This document shows positions 54,289 through 62,561 of a stretch of 64,000 bases of DNA, in pieces; positions within the stretch are counted from its first letter, which is position 1, and the number at the start of each line of letters is the position of its first letter. The DNA comes from Bacteroidales bacterium (lineage in GTDB: Bacteria > Bacteroidota > Bacteroidia > Bacteroidales > Marinilabiliaceae): contig JALEMI010000034.1 in the NCBI GenBank assembly GCA_022768325.1, positions 17,746 to 81,745 on the forward strand, written 5' to 3'. Under the pieces are notes generated by a model. It was not told the origin of the DNA and did not search any database. It worked only from the letters and a program-made list of their open reading frames with translations. The position numbers were made by a program, and so were the translations under genes.

Positions 54289-55743
54289 TTAGAGGTTTTG
54301 CAGTTCTTCGAGGTCGCTGAAATGGTGCTTCACCCCGTTAATTTCCTGATAATCCTCATGACCCTTGCCCGCAACGAGGATGATGTCGCCTTTTTGCGCG
54401 AGAGCGGCGGCCGTCTTGATGGCCTCTCGGCGGTCGGGGATGGTGAGCGTCTGCTGGAGCTGCTCTGGGGAGAGGCCCGCCTTCATGTCGGCGAGAATGT
54501 CGAGAGGGTCCTCGGTTCGAGGGTTGTCGCTTGTCAGAATCACCTTGTCGGCATCCTTGGCGGCCTCTTGCGCCATCTCGGGACGCTTAGTCTTGTCACG
54601 GTCGCCGCCGCATCCGACGAGGCAGATAATCTTTTGGCCGTCGCGACGCACCTCGTGGAGAGTTGTCAGGACATTCATGAGGGCATCGGGCGTATGGGCG
54701 TAATCGACAATGGCTGTCGCTCCGGACTTTAGCTTCACCGTTTGGAAACGGCCATCGACGGGCTTAAGGCCGCTTAGCGCGACGAGAACATCGTGGGAAT
54801 TGAACCCGAGGAGACACGCCGCGGCATATATGGCCGTGAGGTTGTAGGCATTGAAGCGTCCGACGAACTGCATGAACGCGTCTTCGCGGTCGTCGAAACG
54901 GATGAGCATCCCGTCCATGCTGTCTTCGACGACACGCGCGCGGAAATCGGCTGCCGTCTGGAGAGAATATGACTTGCGGACGGCCTCAGTGTTTTGGAGC
55001 ATACGGTCGCCGTTCTTGTCATCGACATTGGTGAGGGCGAAAGCCTCCTTTTTTAGCCCGTCGAAGAAGCCCTTCTTGGCGGCAATGTAGTTTTGGAACG
55101 TCTTGTGGAAATCGAGATGGTCGTGGGTGATGTTGGTGAAAATTGCGCCATCGAAGTCGAGCCCCTCGATTCTCTTTTGGACAACGCTGTGGGAGCTGAC
55201 CTCCATGAAACAGTATTGGCACCCGCAATCGACCATTCGCCTCATTGTCTTTTGGAGCGTTATGGCATCGGGGGTAGTCTGCATTGCCGTTGTCTTCTCG
55301 TCGGCGACGTAATTGGCGACTGTTGAGAAGAGGCCGCTCTTGAAACCGAGGGCGGAAGTGAGCCTATAAAGGAGCGTCGCGATAGTCGTCTTGCCATTGG
55401 TGCCCGTGACACCGACAAGTTTGAGCTGTCGGGAGGGATGGCCGTAGAAAGCGGAAGCAATCTTGCCGAGCGCCTCGTGGGAATCGGGGACCGTTATTAC
55501 CGTGCAATCGTCGGGGAAAGCCTCTTCGGGCGTGACCTCGCAGACGACAGCCCGGCAACCGGCGAGGACAGCATTGGAGATGAACTTGTGACCGTCGGTC
55601 TTCTCTCCCTTTTGCGCGACGAAGAGAGTGCCGCCCTTTGCCACACGGCTATCGAGAGTGACGGAGTCAATCTCTTGCTCAAGAGTACCTTGCACGAAAA
55701 TCTCGGTCAGCTGTGCGTCAGAGATAATATCTTTTAGCTTCAT
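54289..55743 (-). CDS. murE: UDP-MurNAc-L-Ala-D-Glu--diaminopimelate ligase
   Basis: A 484-residue cytosolic ligase. VTGTNGKTTIATLL is the ATP P-loop, DYAHTPDAL the C-terminal domain motif, and DNPRTEDP matches the DNPR motif that selects meso-diaminopimelate over lysine. TQYSL-independent residues and length (495 in E. coli) are normal. It starts 26 bases after ftsI. The dapA gene elsewhere in the window supplies the diaminopimelate route. Confidence 0.96.
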   Translation of the reverse strand: MKLKDIISDAQLTEIFVQGTLEQEIDSVTLDSRVAKGGTLFVAQKGEKTDGHKFISNAVLAGCRAVVCEVTPEEAFPDDCTVITVPDSHEALGKIASAFYGHPSRQLKLVGVTGTNGKTTIATLLYRLTSALGFKSGLFSTVANYVADEKTTAMQTTPDAITLQKTMRRMVDCGCQYCFMEVSSHSVVQKRIEGLDFDGAIFTNITHDHLDFHKTFQNYIAAKKGFFDGLKKEAFALTNVDDKNGDRMLQNTEAVRKSYSLQTAADFRARVVEDSMDGMLIRFDDREDAFMQFVGRFNAYNLTAIYAAACLLGFNSHDVLVALSGLKPVDGRFQTVKLKSGATAIVDYAHTPDALMNVLTTLHEVRRDGQKIICLVGCGGDRDKTKRPEMAQEAAKDADKVILTSDNPRTEDPLDILADMKAGLSPEQLQQTLTIPDRREAIKTAAALAQKGDIILVAGKGHEDYQEINGVKHHFSDLEELQNL

Positions 55744-55769
55744 ATCTAATGAATGTAAATGTCTGAAAA

Positions 55770-57902
55770 TCAGTTTTCGAGCGTCAGGCTGATGCTCGTG
55801 CCCTTGTGGAAATGGGAGCCTTGGGGGATGCTCTGGCTGACGACACGCCCGACGCCCTCGAAAGAGACGACGAGCCCCATCTGTTCGAGGAGACTAACGG
55901 CATCGGCAGCCCCCATCCCGATGACACTCGGCACGACACCTTGGGTGAAGAACCTCGGCTTGACACTGACACCGTCAGCACGAGCCGTGGCTGAGACCCA
56001 GTCGGACGACGAGGAGGAGACGGTGTTTGGGACTTTGAGGTCGGAGAGCGTCTTGACGAGGTCGGGAGCCCATCCGCCCTTGCTGTAAGGCATCTTTCCG
56101 GAGGTTGGCACCTGGGGCTTGGCCTGGCCTGAGCCCTTTCGGAACTCGGCGGCATAGACACGGTCGGCGATGGCCTTGACGACATTGCCTGCCACGACAT
56201 TGCCGTAGTAGACATTGTTGCTGGGGCCGTAGACCATCACGACGACGGAATAGAGGGGGTTATCGGCTGGGAAATAGCCTGCGAAAGAGGCGAGGTAGCT
56301 GTGTTCGCCGTCCTTCTTGTAGCCTCGGCCGTCGTGGGCGATTTGGGCTGTTCCTGTCTTGCCCGCAATCTGGTAGGGCGTGCCGCTGATGTTCTTTGCC
56401 GTTCCGTTCTCGACGACCCCGACGAGGGCCTTTTGGATTTGCCTTATTGTTGAGGTACGGGCAATAGAGTTGCGCATGACGCGTGGCTTAACCTCGGCGA
56501 CGCGCTTGCCGTTGTCTATTTGGCACTCGACGAACATGGGCCTCATCATGGTGCCATTGTTCGCCACGGCGTTATAGAACGTGAGCAGCTGGATTGGGGT
56601 GAGGCGGACCTCGTAGCCGATGGACATCCAGGGGAGCGTCGTGCCGCTCCATGTGGGGTCGGCCGGCGTCTTAATCTCGGAACGGCCTTCGCCCTTGACA
56701 TCCAGCCCGAGGCTATCGGCGAGCCCCATGTTCTTGAGGCACTCGATGAAGACATCGCGCTTCTTGTCGAAACACTTCATGACGAGGCGCGACATACCGA
56801 TGTTGCTGGAGAGCTCGAAAGCCCGTTGGACGGTGACATTGCCGTGGCCGCCTGGCTTGGAGTCCCTCATGACGCGGTCGTAGATCTTGAATTCGCCATT
56901 GTATGTATCGATGGTGTCGGAGAGGCTTACCCCACCCTCTTCGATGCAGGCGATGAGCGACGCGAGTTTGAACGTGGAGCCTGGCTCGGCAAGCTCGCCT
57001 ACGGCGTAATTGTAGTGGTCCTCGGTATAGGAGCCGTCGGCTTGCCGGTGGAGATTGACAATGGCTCGGACGGCACCCGTCTTGACCTCCATGAGCATGG
57101 CTACGCCGTGGTCGGCGTTGTGCGCACTGAGCTGTCGGATCATGGAGTTCTCGGCGACATCTTGGATGTCGATGTCGATTGTGGTGAGTAGGCTTCGGCC
57201 ATCGACGGGTGGCGTCACCTCGCAGGAAATCCACTTGCCCGTCATTTTGAGCTTATTGGCCACGCCGTCCTTGCCACGGAGAACCTTGTCGAAAGAGTTC
57301 TCCAGACCTACGAGGCCGCCCTTTTGCTTATCCTCGTAGAGCTTACCGACGGTGCGCGCGGCGAGGATTCCGAAGGGGAGCTTCCTCTCGTCGTTCTGCT
57401 CGACAAAGAAACCGCCCTTGTTTCGACCTCGGGAGAAAATGGAAAACTCCTTGACGCGTCGGTACTCGAGGTGTGAGATGCGACGATTTCCGAGGCGGAG
57501 GTATCGGCTGCCGCGTCGGCGCGCCGCCTCGATTTTCTCCCTGTACTCCTCGGGGGACTTGTCCTTGAAGAGATTGGAGAGCTGGACGGAGAGTTTGGAG
57601 ATGCCCTTGTTGAAAATGGAATCCTTAAGGCCATCGGCGCAGGGGTCCATCACGATGCGATAGCTTGGGACGGAACAGGCGAGTTTTCGCCCGTCTCGCG
57701 CGAGAATGTCGCCGCGGTCGGCAGGGACAGCGACACGTCGTTGTGAGTTCTCGGCGATTTTCTTGCGATACTTATCGCCCTCGGTAACTTGGAGAATGAA
57801 AGCCTGAGCGAGAATGACAATAAAGGCCGCCGCCACGACGAAAAACGTGACGGACATAAGCAGGTTTGTCACCTTGAACCTATTGTCTTTCTGCTGAGCC
57901 AT
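55770..57902 (-). CDS. ftsI: Division transpeptidase FtsI (class B PBP) with PASTA domain
   Basis: A 710-residue inner-membrane penicillin-binding protein. One N-terminal helix (~15-38) is followed by the dimerisation domain (VPADRGDILARDG at 59-71) and the transpeptidase domain. The active-site Ser309 and Lys312 are in EPGSTFKLAS, the SxN motif in LSSNIGMS, and KTG in AGKTGTAQ. The last ~65 residues are a PASTA domain (VPSVIGMGAADAVSLLE), absent from E. coli FtsI but usual in Bacteroidetes. It cross-links septal peptidoglycan with FtsW. Confidence 0.94.
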   Translation of the reverse strand: MAQQKDNRFKVTNLLMSVTFFVVAAAFIVILAQAFILQVTEGDKYRKKIAENSQRRVAVPADRGDILARDGRKLACSVPSYRIVMDPCADGLKDSIFNKGISKLSVQLSNLFKDKSPEEYREKIEAARRRGSRYLRLGNRRISHLEYRRVKEFSIFSRGRNKGGFFVEQNDERKLPFGILAARTVGKLYEDKQKGGLVGLENSFDKVLRGKDGVANKLKMTGKWISCEVTPPVDGRSLLTTIDIDIQDVAENSMIRQLSAHNADHGVAMLMEVKTGAVRAIVNLHRQADGSYTEDHYNYAVGELAEPGSTFKLASLIACIEEGGVSLSDTIDTYNGEFKIYDRVMRDSKPGGHGNVTVQRAFELSSNIGMSRLVMKCFDKKRDVFIECLKNMGLADSLGLDVKGEGRSEIKTPADPTWSGTTLPWMSIGYEVRLTPIQLLTFYNAVANNGTMMRPMFVECQIDNGKRVAEVKPRVMRNSIARTSTIRQIQKALVGVVENGTAKNISGTPYQIAGKTGTAQIAHDGRGYKKDGEHSYLASFAGYFPADNPLYSVVVMVYGPSNNVYYGNVVAGNVVKAIADRVYAAEFRKGSGQAKPQVPTSGKMPYSKGGWAPDLVKTLSDLKVPNTVSSSSSDWVSATARADGVSVKPRFFTQGVVPSVIGMGAADAVSLLEQMGLVVSFEGVGRVVSQSIPQGSHFHKGTSISLTLEN

Positions 57903-57923
57903 AAGTGTGTTTGCGTGATCCGC

Positions 57924-58247
57924 TTAACGGTCAATGATACGTGGCGGTTCTGTAAGTTCTTTTAATTCGAGGCCTTCGAGCTCAACGCGTCGGAGGACCT
58001 CGCTTTGCTTGCTCATATTCATGAGCTGGCTTTGCGTCGTAATGTGTTCATAACGCATCTCCTTGATCTCGGCGTTGAGGTCGTCGATTTTTCGGAGCTG
58101 CCTTTCGGTGTCGAGGCGATTGGTGATATAGATGAAAATCAGCACCCCGACGAAAATCAGGAAGAGAGGCGAAGCGCCGTCGGTCAACGCGATGCGCCCG
58201 TTGGTTATTCGCCGTAGCCACGACTCATTGGCAGACGTCTTAGGCAT
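57924..58247 (-). CDS. FtsL-like division protein
   Basis: A 107-residue bitopic protein: a cytosolic tail (1-25), one membrane helix (~26-45, PLFLIFVGVLIFIYI) and a coiled-coil periplasmic part (RQLRKIDDLNAEIKEMRYEHITTQSQL). Sequence identity in this family is very low, so the call rests on size, topology and position between rsmH and ftsI, where ftsL lies in nearly all dcw clusters. It would bind FtsB and FtsQ through the coiled coil. Confidence 0.8.
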   Translation of the reverse strand: MPKTSANESWLRRITNGRIALTDGASPLFLIFVGVLIFIYITNRLDTERQLRKIDDLNAEIKEMRYEHITTQSQLMNMSKQSEVLRRVELEGLELKELTEPPRIIDR

Positions 58248-58253
58248 GGGGAG

Positions 58254-59174
58254 TTATATTTTGACGGCCCATCTCATCTTGGCGGAGCGGGCGCGAGGGT
58301 TACGCTCGACCTCGTCGGGAGAGGGGACAGTTGGTTTGCGCTGTGAGACGGAGAAGGGGACCTCGACCGTCCCGAAGACAACATCTTGCTCGGCTTGTGC
58401 CTTCATGGGGTCTCCGCTCTTCATGATGTTCTTGACCATGCGGTCTTCGAGGCTGTGGTAGGCAATCATGACGACGCGGCCACCTGGGGCGATGCACTTG
58501 GCGCAGCCTCGTAGCATGGCATCGAGGGCATCCATCTCGTGGTTCACCTCGATACGGAGAGCCTGGAACACCTTTGTGAGCGTCTTATTCTGGTCGTTTC
58601 TTGGCGTTACGGACTCGACAATTTGCCTTAGTTGGGCAGTTGTGGAGATGGGGCTTTCGCCTCGGGCCTTTGTGATGGCGTTGACAATCTTGAAAGGCTT
58701 GTCGACCTCGCCCCAGGAGCCGAGGATTCGGGCGAGGGCATCGGGTTCGTAGGAATTGACGACCTCGGCGGCGGTCTGGGTTGCGGCCCTGTTCATGCGC
58801 ATATCGAGCGGGCCGTATTGTCGGAACGAGAAGCCACGTGAGCCGTCGTCGAAGTGGTGGGACGAAACGCCGAGGTCTCCGAGGACACCGTCGACGGGTG
58901 CGACCCCGATATAGTCGAGGAAATCGGCGATGAAGCGGAAATTGTGCCTTACGAGCGTAAAGCGGGCATCGTCGGGGACATTGGCGAGGGCATCGGCATC
59001 TTGGTCGAAGGCGATGAGACGGCCATTGGGACCGAGGCGGTTGAGAATCTCCCGGCTGTGGCCACCACCACCGAAAGTGACATCGACATAGGTCCCGTCA
59101 GGGCGAATGTCGAGGGCATCGACAGACTCGTGGAGAAGGACTGGGACGTGGTATGTGTCGGGTTGTGGCATCAT
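58254..59174 (-). CDS. rsmH: 16S rRNA (cytosine1402-N4)-methyltransferase
   Basis: A 306-residue SAM enzyme (older name MraW). The start at 59174 (MMPQPDTYHVPVLLHE) is chosen; 59171 is equally possible and the longer frame overlaps mraZ. YVDVTFGGGGHSREIL is the SAM-binding motif; DGVLGDLGVSSHHFD and GGRVVMIAYHSLEDRMVK are family signatures. Length is typical (313). Confidence 0.95.
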   Translation of the reverse strand: MMPQPDTYHVPVLLHESVDALDIRPDGTYVDVTFGGGGHSREILNRLGPNGRLIAFDQDADALANVPDDARFTLVRHNFRFIADFLDYIGVAPVDGVLGDLGVSSHHFDDGSRGFSFRQYGPLDMRMNRAATQTAAEVVNSYEPDALARILGSWGEVDKPFKIVNAITKARGESPISTTAQLRQIVESVTPRNDQNKTLTKVFQALRIEVNHEMDALDAMLRGCAKCIAPGGRVVMIAYHSLEDRMVKNIMKSGDPMKAQAEQDVVFGTVEVPFSVSQRKPTVPSPDEVERNPRARSAKMRWAVKI

Positions 59175-59187
59175 GATGGGAGACTGT

Positions 59188-59646
59188 TTACGCATTAAAG
59201 ATTTGGTCGGCCAGAGCGCCCAACTCCTCGCCCGAGAGGGAAGAGGAAGAGCGTTTTTGCTTGTCCCACAGCTCGATATGGTTGTCGACACCGAGCAGGA
59301 CGAGGTCTTTTGAGGCCTGGATGATGTCGAGGAGGCGTTGCGGGACGAGGAGACGGCCATTGGCATCGAGCTGCGCCTCGGCGGTACCGCTTTGCCATTC
59401 GCGGAGGAACTGGGCGTGGGTGCGGTTGTAGGGGTTGAGGCGCGAGCGGAGGTCGGACATCATGGATTGCCAGACATCGTAGGGATAGATGACGAGACAA
59501 TCTTCGTACATATCCTTTCTGATAACGAGGCGGACGGTCTCCTGCCCCTCAAACTCGCGTTTGAAGGCGGCAGGAAGCACGACGCGGTTCTTGGCGTCGG
59601 CCCGGCACTCGAAATCGCCTATGAAAGAATAAGCCATAATATCCAT
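59188..59646 (-). CDS. mraZ: Transcriptional regulator MraZ
   Basis: A 153-residue DNA-binding protein with two SpoVT/AbrB-like repeats, each with the family's DxxxR motif: DAKNRVVLP and DANGRLLVP. The start at 59646 (MDIMAYSF) is used; 59637 is an alternative. MraZ represses the dcw operon in E. coli by binding direct repeats in front of itself. Here four repeats 10 bp apart lie 35-68 bases upstream of the ATG. First gene of the cluster. Confidence 0.94.
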   Translation of the reverse strand: MDIMAYSFIGDFECRADAKNRVVLPAAFKREFEGQETVRLVIRKDMYEDCLVIYPYDVWQSMMSDLRSRLNPYNRTHAQFLREWQSGTAEAQLDANGRLLVPQRLLDIIQASKDLVLLGVDNHIELWDKQKRSSSSLSGEELGALADQIFNA

Positions 59647-59680
59647 TATTCGGGGGTGTAAATTTACCTCCAAAACAAAC

Positions 59681-59714
59681 CACTTGCAACCACTTTGCCC
59701 CACTTTTATTCACT
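59681..59714 (-). promoter_or_regulatory. MraZ-box array: four direct repeats 10 bp apart
   Basis: On the plus strand CACT begins at 59681, 59691, 59701 and 59711. On the minus strand this reads AGTG four times in phase with the helix, three of them as (A)AAGTGG or AAGTGG. MraZ operators of E. coli (TGGG repeats) and Mollicutes (AAAGTG repeats) are also short direct repeats at regular spacing. The array overlaps the predicted transcript start. Confidence 0.75.
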
Positions 59715-59741
59715 AAATTACATAAAACGTTACATTTCAAA
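59713..59741 (-). promoter_or_regulatory. Candidate promoter of the dcw cluster
   Basis: On the minus strand TTTG (59738-59741) and TAATTTAG (59713-59720) with a 17-base gap. Both the gap and the -7 differ slightly from consensus. The MraZ-box array begins inside the -7. Confidence 0.5.
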
Positions 59742-59835
59742 GGGTTAGTGTTAGAAAAGTTTTCGATGGGCGGAAAGGGAGGGTGATACGAAATTCACAA
59801 TAGGAGGCGACGTGGAAGGAGAAGGGGAAGCACAA

Positions 59836-59869
59836 GAAGCCCCGACACCTGGGCAGGCATCGGGGCTTC
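59836..59869 (-). terminator. Terminator of the AsmA-like gene
   Basis: Bases 59836-59845 pair with 59860-59869 (10 bp) and an inner CCT/AGG extends the stem. The minus strand continues TTGTGCTT, so the T-run is weak. Confidence 0.65.
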
Positions 59870-59894
59870 GGGAGTAAGAGGGATAGGGAAGTTG

Positions 59895-62477
59895 TTACTT
59901 CTTTTTCTTGAAGAGATTGTTGAGAGCGTCCTTGGCCTTGGTGACGGTCTCTTTGGTCTTCTCGTCCTTGATGTTGTCGATGGCTTTCTCGACGGCCTCG
60001 GTGGCCTTCTCGGTAGCCTTGCCGGCAGCCTCGGACGTGAGGGTCTTTGTGGCCTCGCTGAGGTCGAGCTTCAGGCTGGGTTTGGAGAGAACGCCCGTGA
60101 TCTTGATGCCGACGGGGAGAGCCTCGCCTTGGCTGAACTTGGTGGCGGAGACACCGACCTTGCTGACGAGATTAGCAATCTCGGAGCGTGGGATGGGGAG
60201 GCTGAGGAGGTAATCCATGGACTGGTCGAGACCTTGGCGGCCAGAGAATGTCGCCTTTTGGTTGAAGACATTGACCGTGAAAGGCTCGACGATGATGTTG
60301 CCATCCTCGATATTGAAGTTGATGTTGGTATCCTTGATGCGGATGTCGTTGTACTTATCGTTGCCGAGGAGCTTAGACAAATCGTGCTGGAAGTCGCTGT
60401 CCTTAAGTTCGAGGTTTGCGGAAGCGAACTTGCCATTTCCGTTGACCGTCTTAAGGATGGGGCTGAGCGACGGGTCGAGCTCGGTGGTGACATCGAGACC
60501 AATAGTGACAGTTCCGTAGGCGTTGCGGGCGATGGGGAGGAGGCTGTCGACAACGGAGAACGAGCCCGTGAGCTTGTTGATATTCACGTTGTTGAAATCG
60601 ACCTTCATATCGGCCTTGCTGTTCTTGCCCTTGGGAGTGACGAGCTTGCCGTTGAGGACGAGCTTACCGTCGCACATATCGGTGGAGAGGTTGGAGAGGT
60701 CGGCTACGCCATTGGCGAGAGCTACACGTCCGTTCACGTTGAAGAGCTCGAGCCTGTCGAAGAGGACGGTGTCGAGATCCGTATTGAAACGGAAGTCGAT
60801 ATTCTCAGGCAAATGGAGCGGCTCGGATTGGGCATCGGCTTGCTGCGGCTCGGCGGCCGTGGTGTCGGCGGGTGCGGAATCGGAGGAGGTCATGGCGAGC
60901 AGCTCGTTGCAATCGAGGAGCTTGGAATTGAGCGTTACAGAGCCTTTGACGACATCGCCCTTAAGGATGAAGGGGAGATAGTTCTCGACATTGCCTTTGA
61001 GGCTAATATCGCTGCGGCCGATGATGACGTTGAGGGGGTCGAGATTGACGGCTTTGGGCGAGAAAGCGAGGAGCGCCTCTGTGACCTTGACGCCCTTGGG
61101 GAGGGACGAGCTCTTGAAAATGAACTTGTTGAGACCGACCTTGCCTTCGGCTACGACCTTCTCATATTGTTGCTGCTCGACACTGGCGAGGTCGGCAGCG
61201 AGTTTGAGGTTGGCATCGATGAGACCCTCTATCTCCATGCTGTCGAGCGGGAGCGCGTTTTTGAGCTTCGTCAAGTCAATCTTGCCGAGAGCAGAGGCAT
61301 CGAACTGGATGTTGGAGATGGGGGTTTTGACATTGGCGCGGATGTCGAAAGGATTGCCTGCGAGCGCGAAGTGGAACGTATCGACAGCGACAGTGGTGAG
61401 GTCGGCACTTCCGCCTGGGTTGTTAACGAGGACAGAGATGTTGATGTCGGAGAGAGACTCTGGGAGGTCGGGGTACTTGACGTAACCATTGTTGACCTTA
61501 AGGCCGGCCTTAAGCTGGGGAATGTTCTCGAGATCTCGGAACTCGCCTTTAGCCATGACGTAGAGAGCGAAAGAGCCTGAGGTCTTAAGCCCCTCGACAC
61601 TCTTGAGGACATCGGCGGGGAGGAGGTCGAGGACGGATTGGAACGTAGTCTTGAGCGCGGCGAGCTTCATGTCGAGCGCGATGGCGTTGGAATCCTTAAG
61701 CTGGATCCAACCGTCGAAAGCGAGGGGAAGGCCTCCGAAAGTGAGGGAGTTCTTGTCGAAGGTGAACTTCATGGAATCGAGGTCGGCAACGGCATCGGCC
61801 TTGAAATCGAGCGACGCGCCGTTGACGTAGTTAATACCGCTGAGAGCCGCATTGATGGCGTTGATGTCGAGATTGAGTTTGAGGCTCATGACATTGCCAT
61901 CCATATTACCACTCATTCCGGCATTGAGACCGTTGATGGAGGCGGCGATGTCGGAAGTAGAGTCGGCGTATGCGATTCGGACATTGGTGAGGCTAACCGA
62001 CTCGAGATTCAGCTTGAGGGGAGCGGACGCCGTTGTGTCGGCAACCTCGGTGGCGGTGGTGTCGGACTGGAGCATCACGATGTCCCAGTTGGCGATGCTG
62101 TCGGACGTGACGATGCCTTGGACGAGGACATCGTCGATGGAGACGGCGTTGACCTGAATGTCGCCGCTGATAGCCTTCATGATGTCGAGATCGGCGTAGA
62201 GCGTACCGACGTGGAGGAGGGTATCCCCCTCGAAACGATCTTGGCCGACGATATTAATCTGCCCAATGCCGGCACGGAGATTTGGGAAGCTGGAGAAGAT
62301 TGAGAGCGAGAACTCGCCGAAATCGACCTTAGCGTTCTTAACGTACTCGTTGGCTGTCTTCTTGGCGAAGTTCTCCACTTCGTCGCTGAAGAAAGTCGGG
62401 ATGATGACAAGCGCGAGAATAATGACGAGCAACAATCCGCCTATTACACCCGCAATGACTTTCAGAATTTTGCCCAT
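59895..62477 (-). CDS. AsmA-family envelope protein
   Basis: An 860-residue protein with one N-terminal membrane helix (~5-28, VIAGVIGGLLLVIILALVIIP). A very long series of beta strands follows, with AsmA-type segments such as FGEFSLSIFSSFPNLRAGIG near the start and FNNVNINKLTGSFSVVDS / YNDIRIKDTNINFNIEDGNI in the C-terminal half. The last ~60 residues are Lys/Ala/Glu-rich helix. AsmA-like proteins span the periplasm and are linked to lipid transport or outer-membrane assembly. It is a single-gene unit upstream of mraZ in the same direction. A run of ten T precedes the ATG by ~20 bases on the plus strand (62494-62503), i.e. poly-A in its leader. Confidence 0.85.
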   Translation of the reverse strand: MGKILKVIAGVIGGLLLVIILALVIIPTFFSDEVENFAKKTANEYVKNAKVDFGEFSLSIFSSFPNLRAGIGQINIVGQDRFEGDTLLHVGTLYADLDIMKAISGDIQVNAVSIDDVLVQGIVTSDSIANWDIVMLQSDTTATEVADTTASAPLKLNLESVSLTNVRIAYADSTSDIAASINGLNAGMSGNMDGNVMSLKLNLDINAINAALSGINYVNGASLDFKADAVADLDSMKFTFDKNSLTFGGLPLAFDGWIQLKDSNAIALDMKLAALKTTFQSVLDLLPADVLKSVEGLKTSGSFALYVMAKGEFRDLENIPQLKAGLKVNNGYVKYPDLPESLSDINISVLVNNPGGSADLTTVAVDTFHFALAGNPFDIRANVKTPISNIQFDASALGKIDLTKLKNALPLDSMEIEGLIDANLKLAADLASVEQQQYEKVVAEGKVGLNKFIFKSSSLPKGVKVTEALLAFSPKAVNLDPLNVIIGRSDISLKGNVENYLPFILKGDVVKGSVTLNSKLLDCNELLAMTSSDSAPADTTAAEPQQADAQSEPLHLPENIDFRFNTDLDTVLFDRLELFNVNGRVALANGVADLSNLSTDMCDGKLVLNGKLVTPKGKNSKADMKVDFNNVNINKLTGSFSVVDSLLPIARNAYGTVTIGLDVTTELDPSLSPILKTVNGNGKFASANLELKDSDFQHDLSKLLGNDKYNDIRIKDTNINFNIEDGNIIVEPFTVNVFNQKATFSGRQGLDQSMDYLLSLPIPRSEIANLVSKVGVSATKFSQGEALPVGIKITGVLSKPSLKLDLSEATKTLTSEAAGKATEKATEAVEKAIDNIKDEKTKETVTKAKDALNNLFKKKK

Positions 62478-62561
62478 TTTTTGAATTGAGAGTTTTTTTT
62501 TTAAAAAGTTATGTCTGAATGGTTAGAAGAAGAGACGCTGTGTTTGTTCTGAACGCCTAAG

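Noticed and set aside
59892..61580. 562-codon open frame on the plus strand opposite the AsmA-like gene, and similar long frames opposite other genes (e.g. 2216-3370, 33987-35066, 38257-39291, 42448-43455)
   Set aside because: They are mirror images of real genes. Strong third-position C bias removes stop codons from the opposite strand; the translations are low-complexity Glu/Val/Asp-rich and have no recognisable domain.
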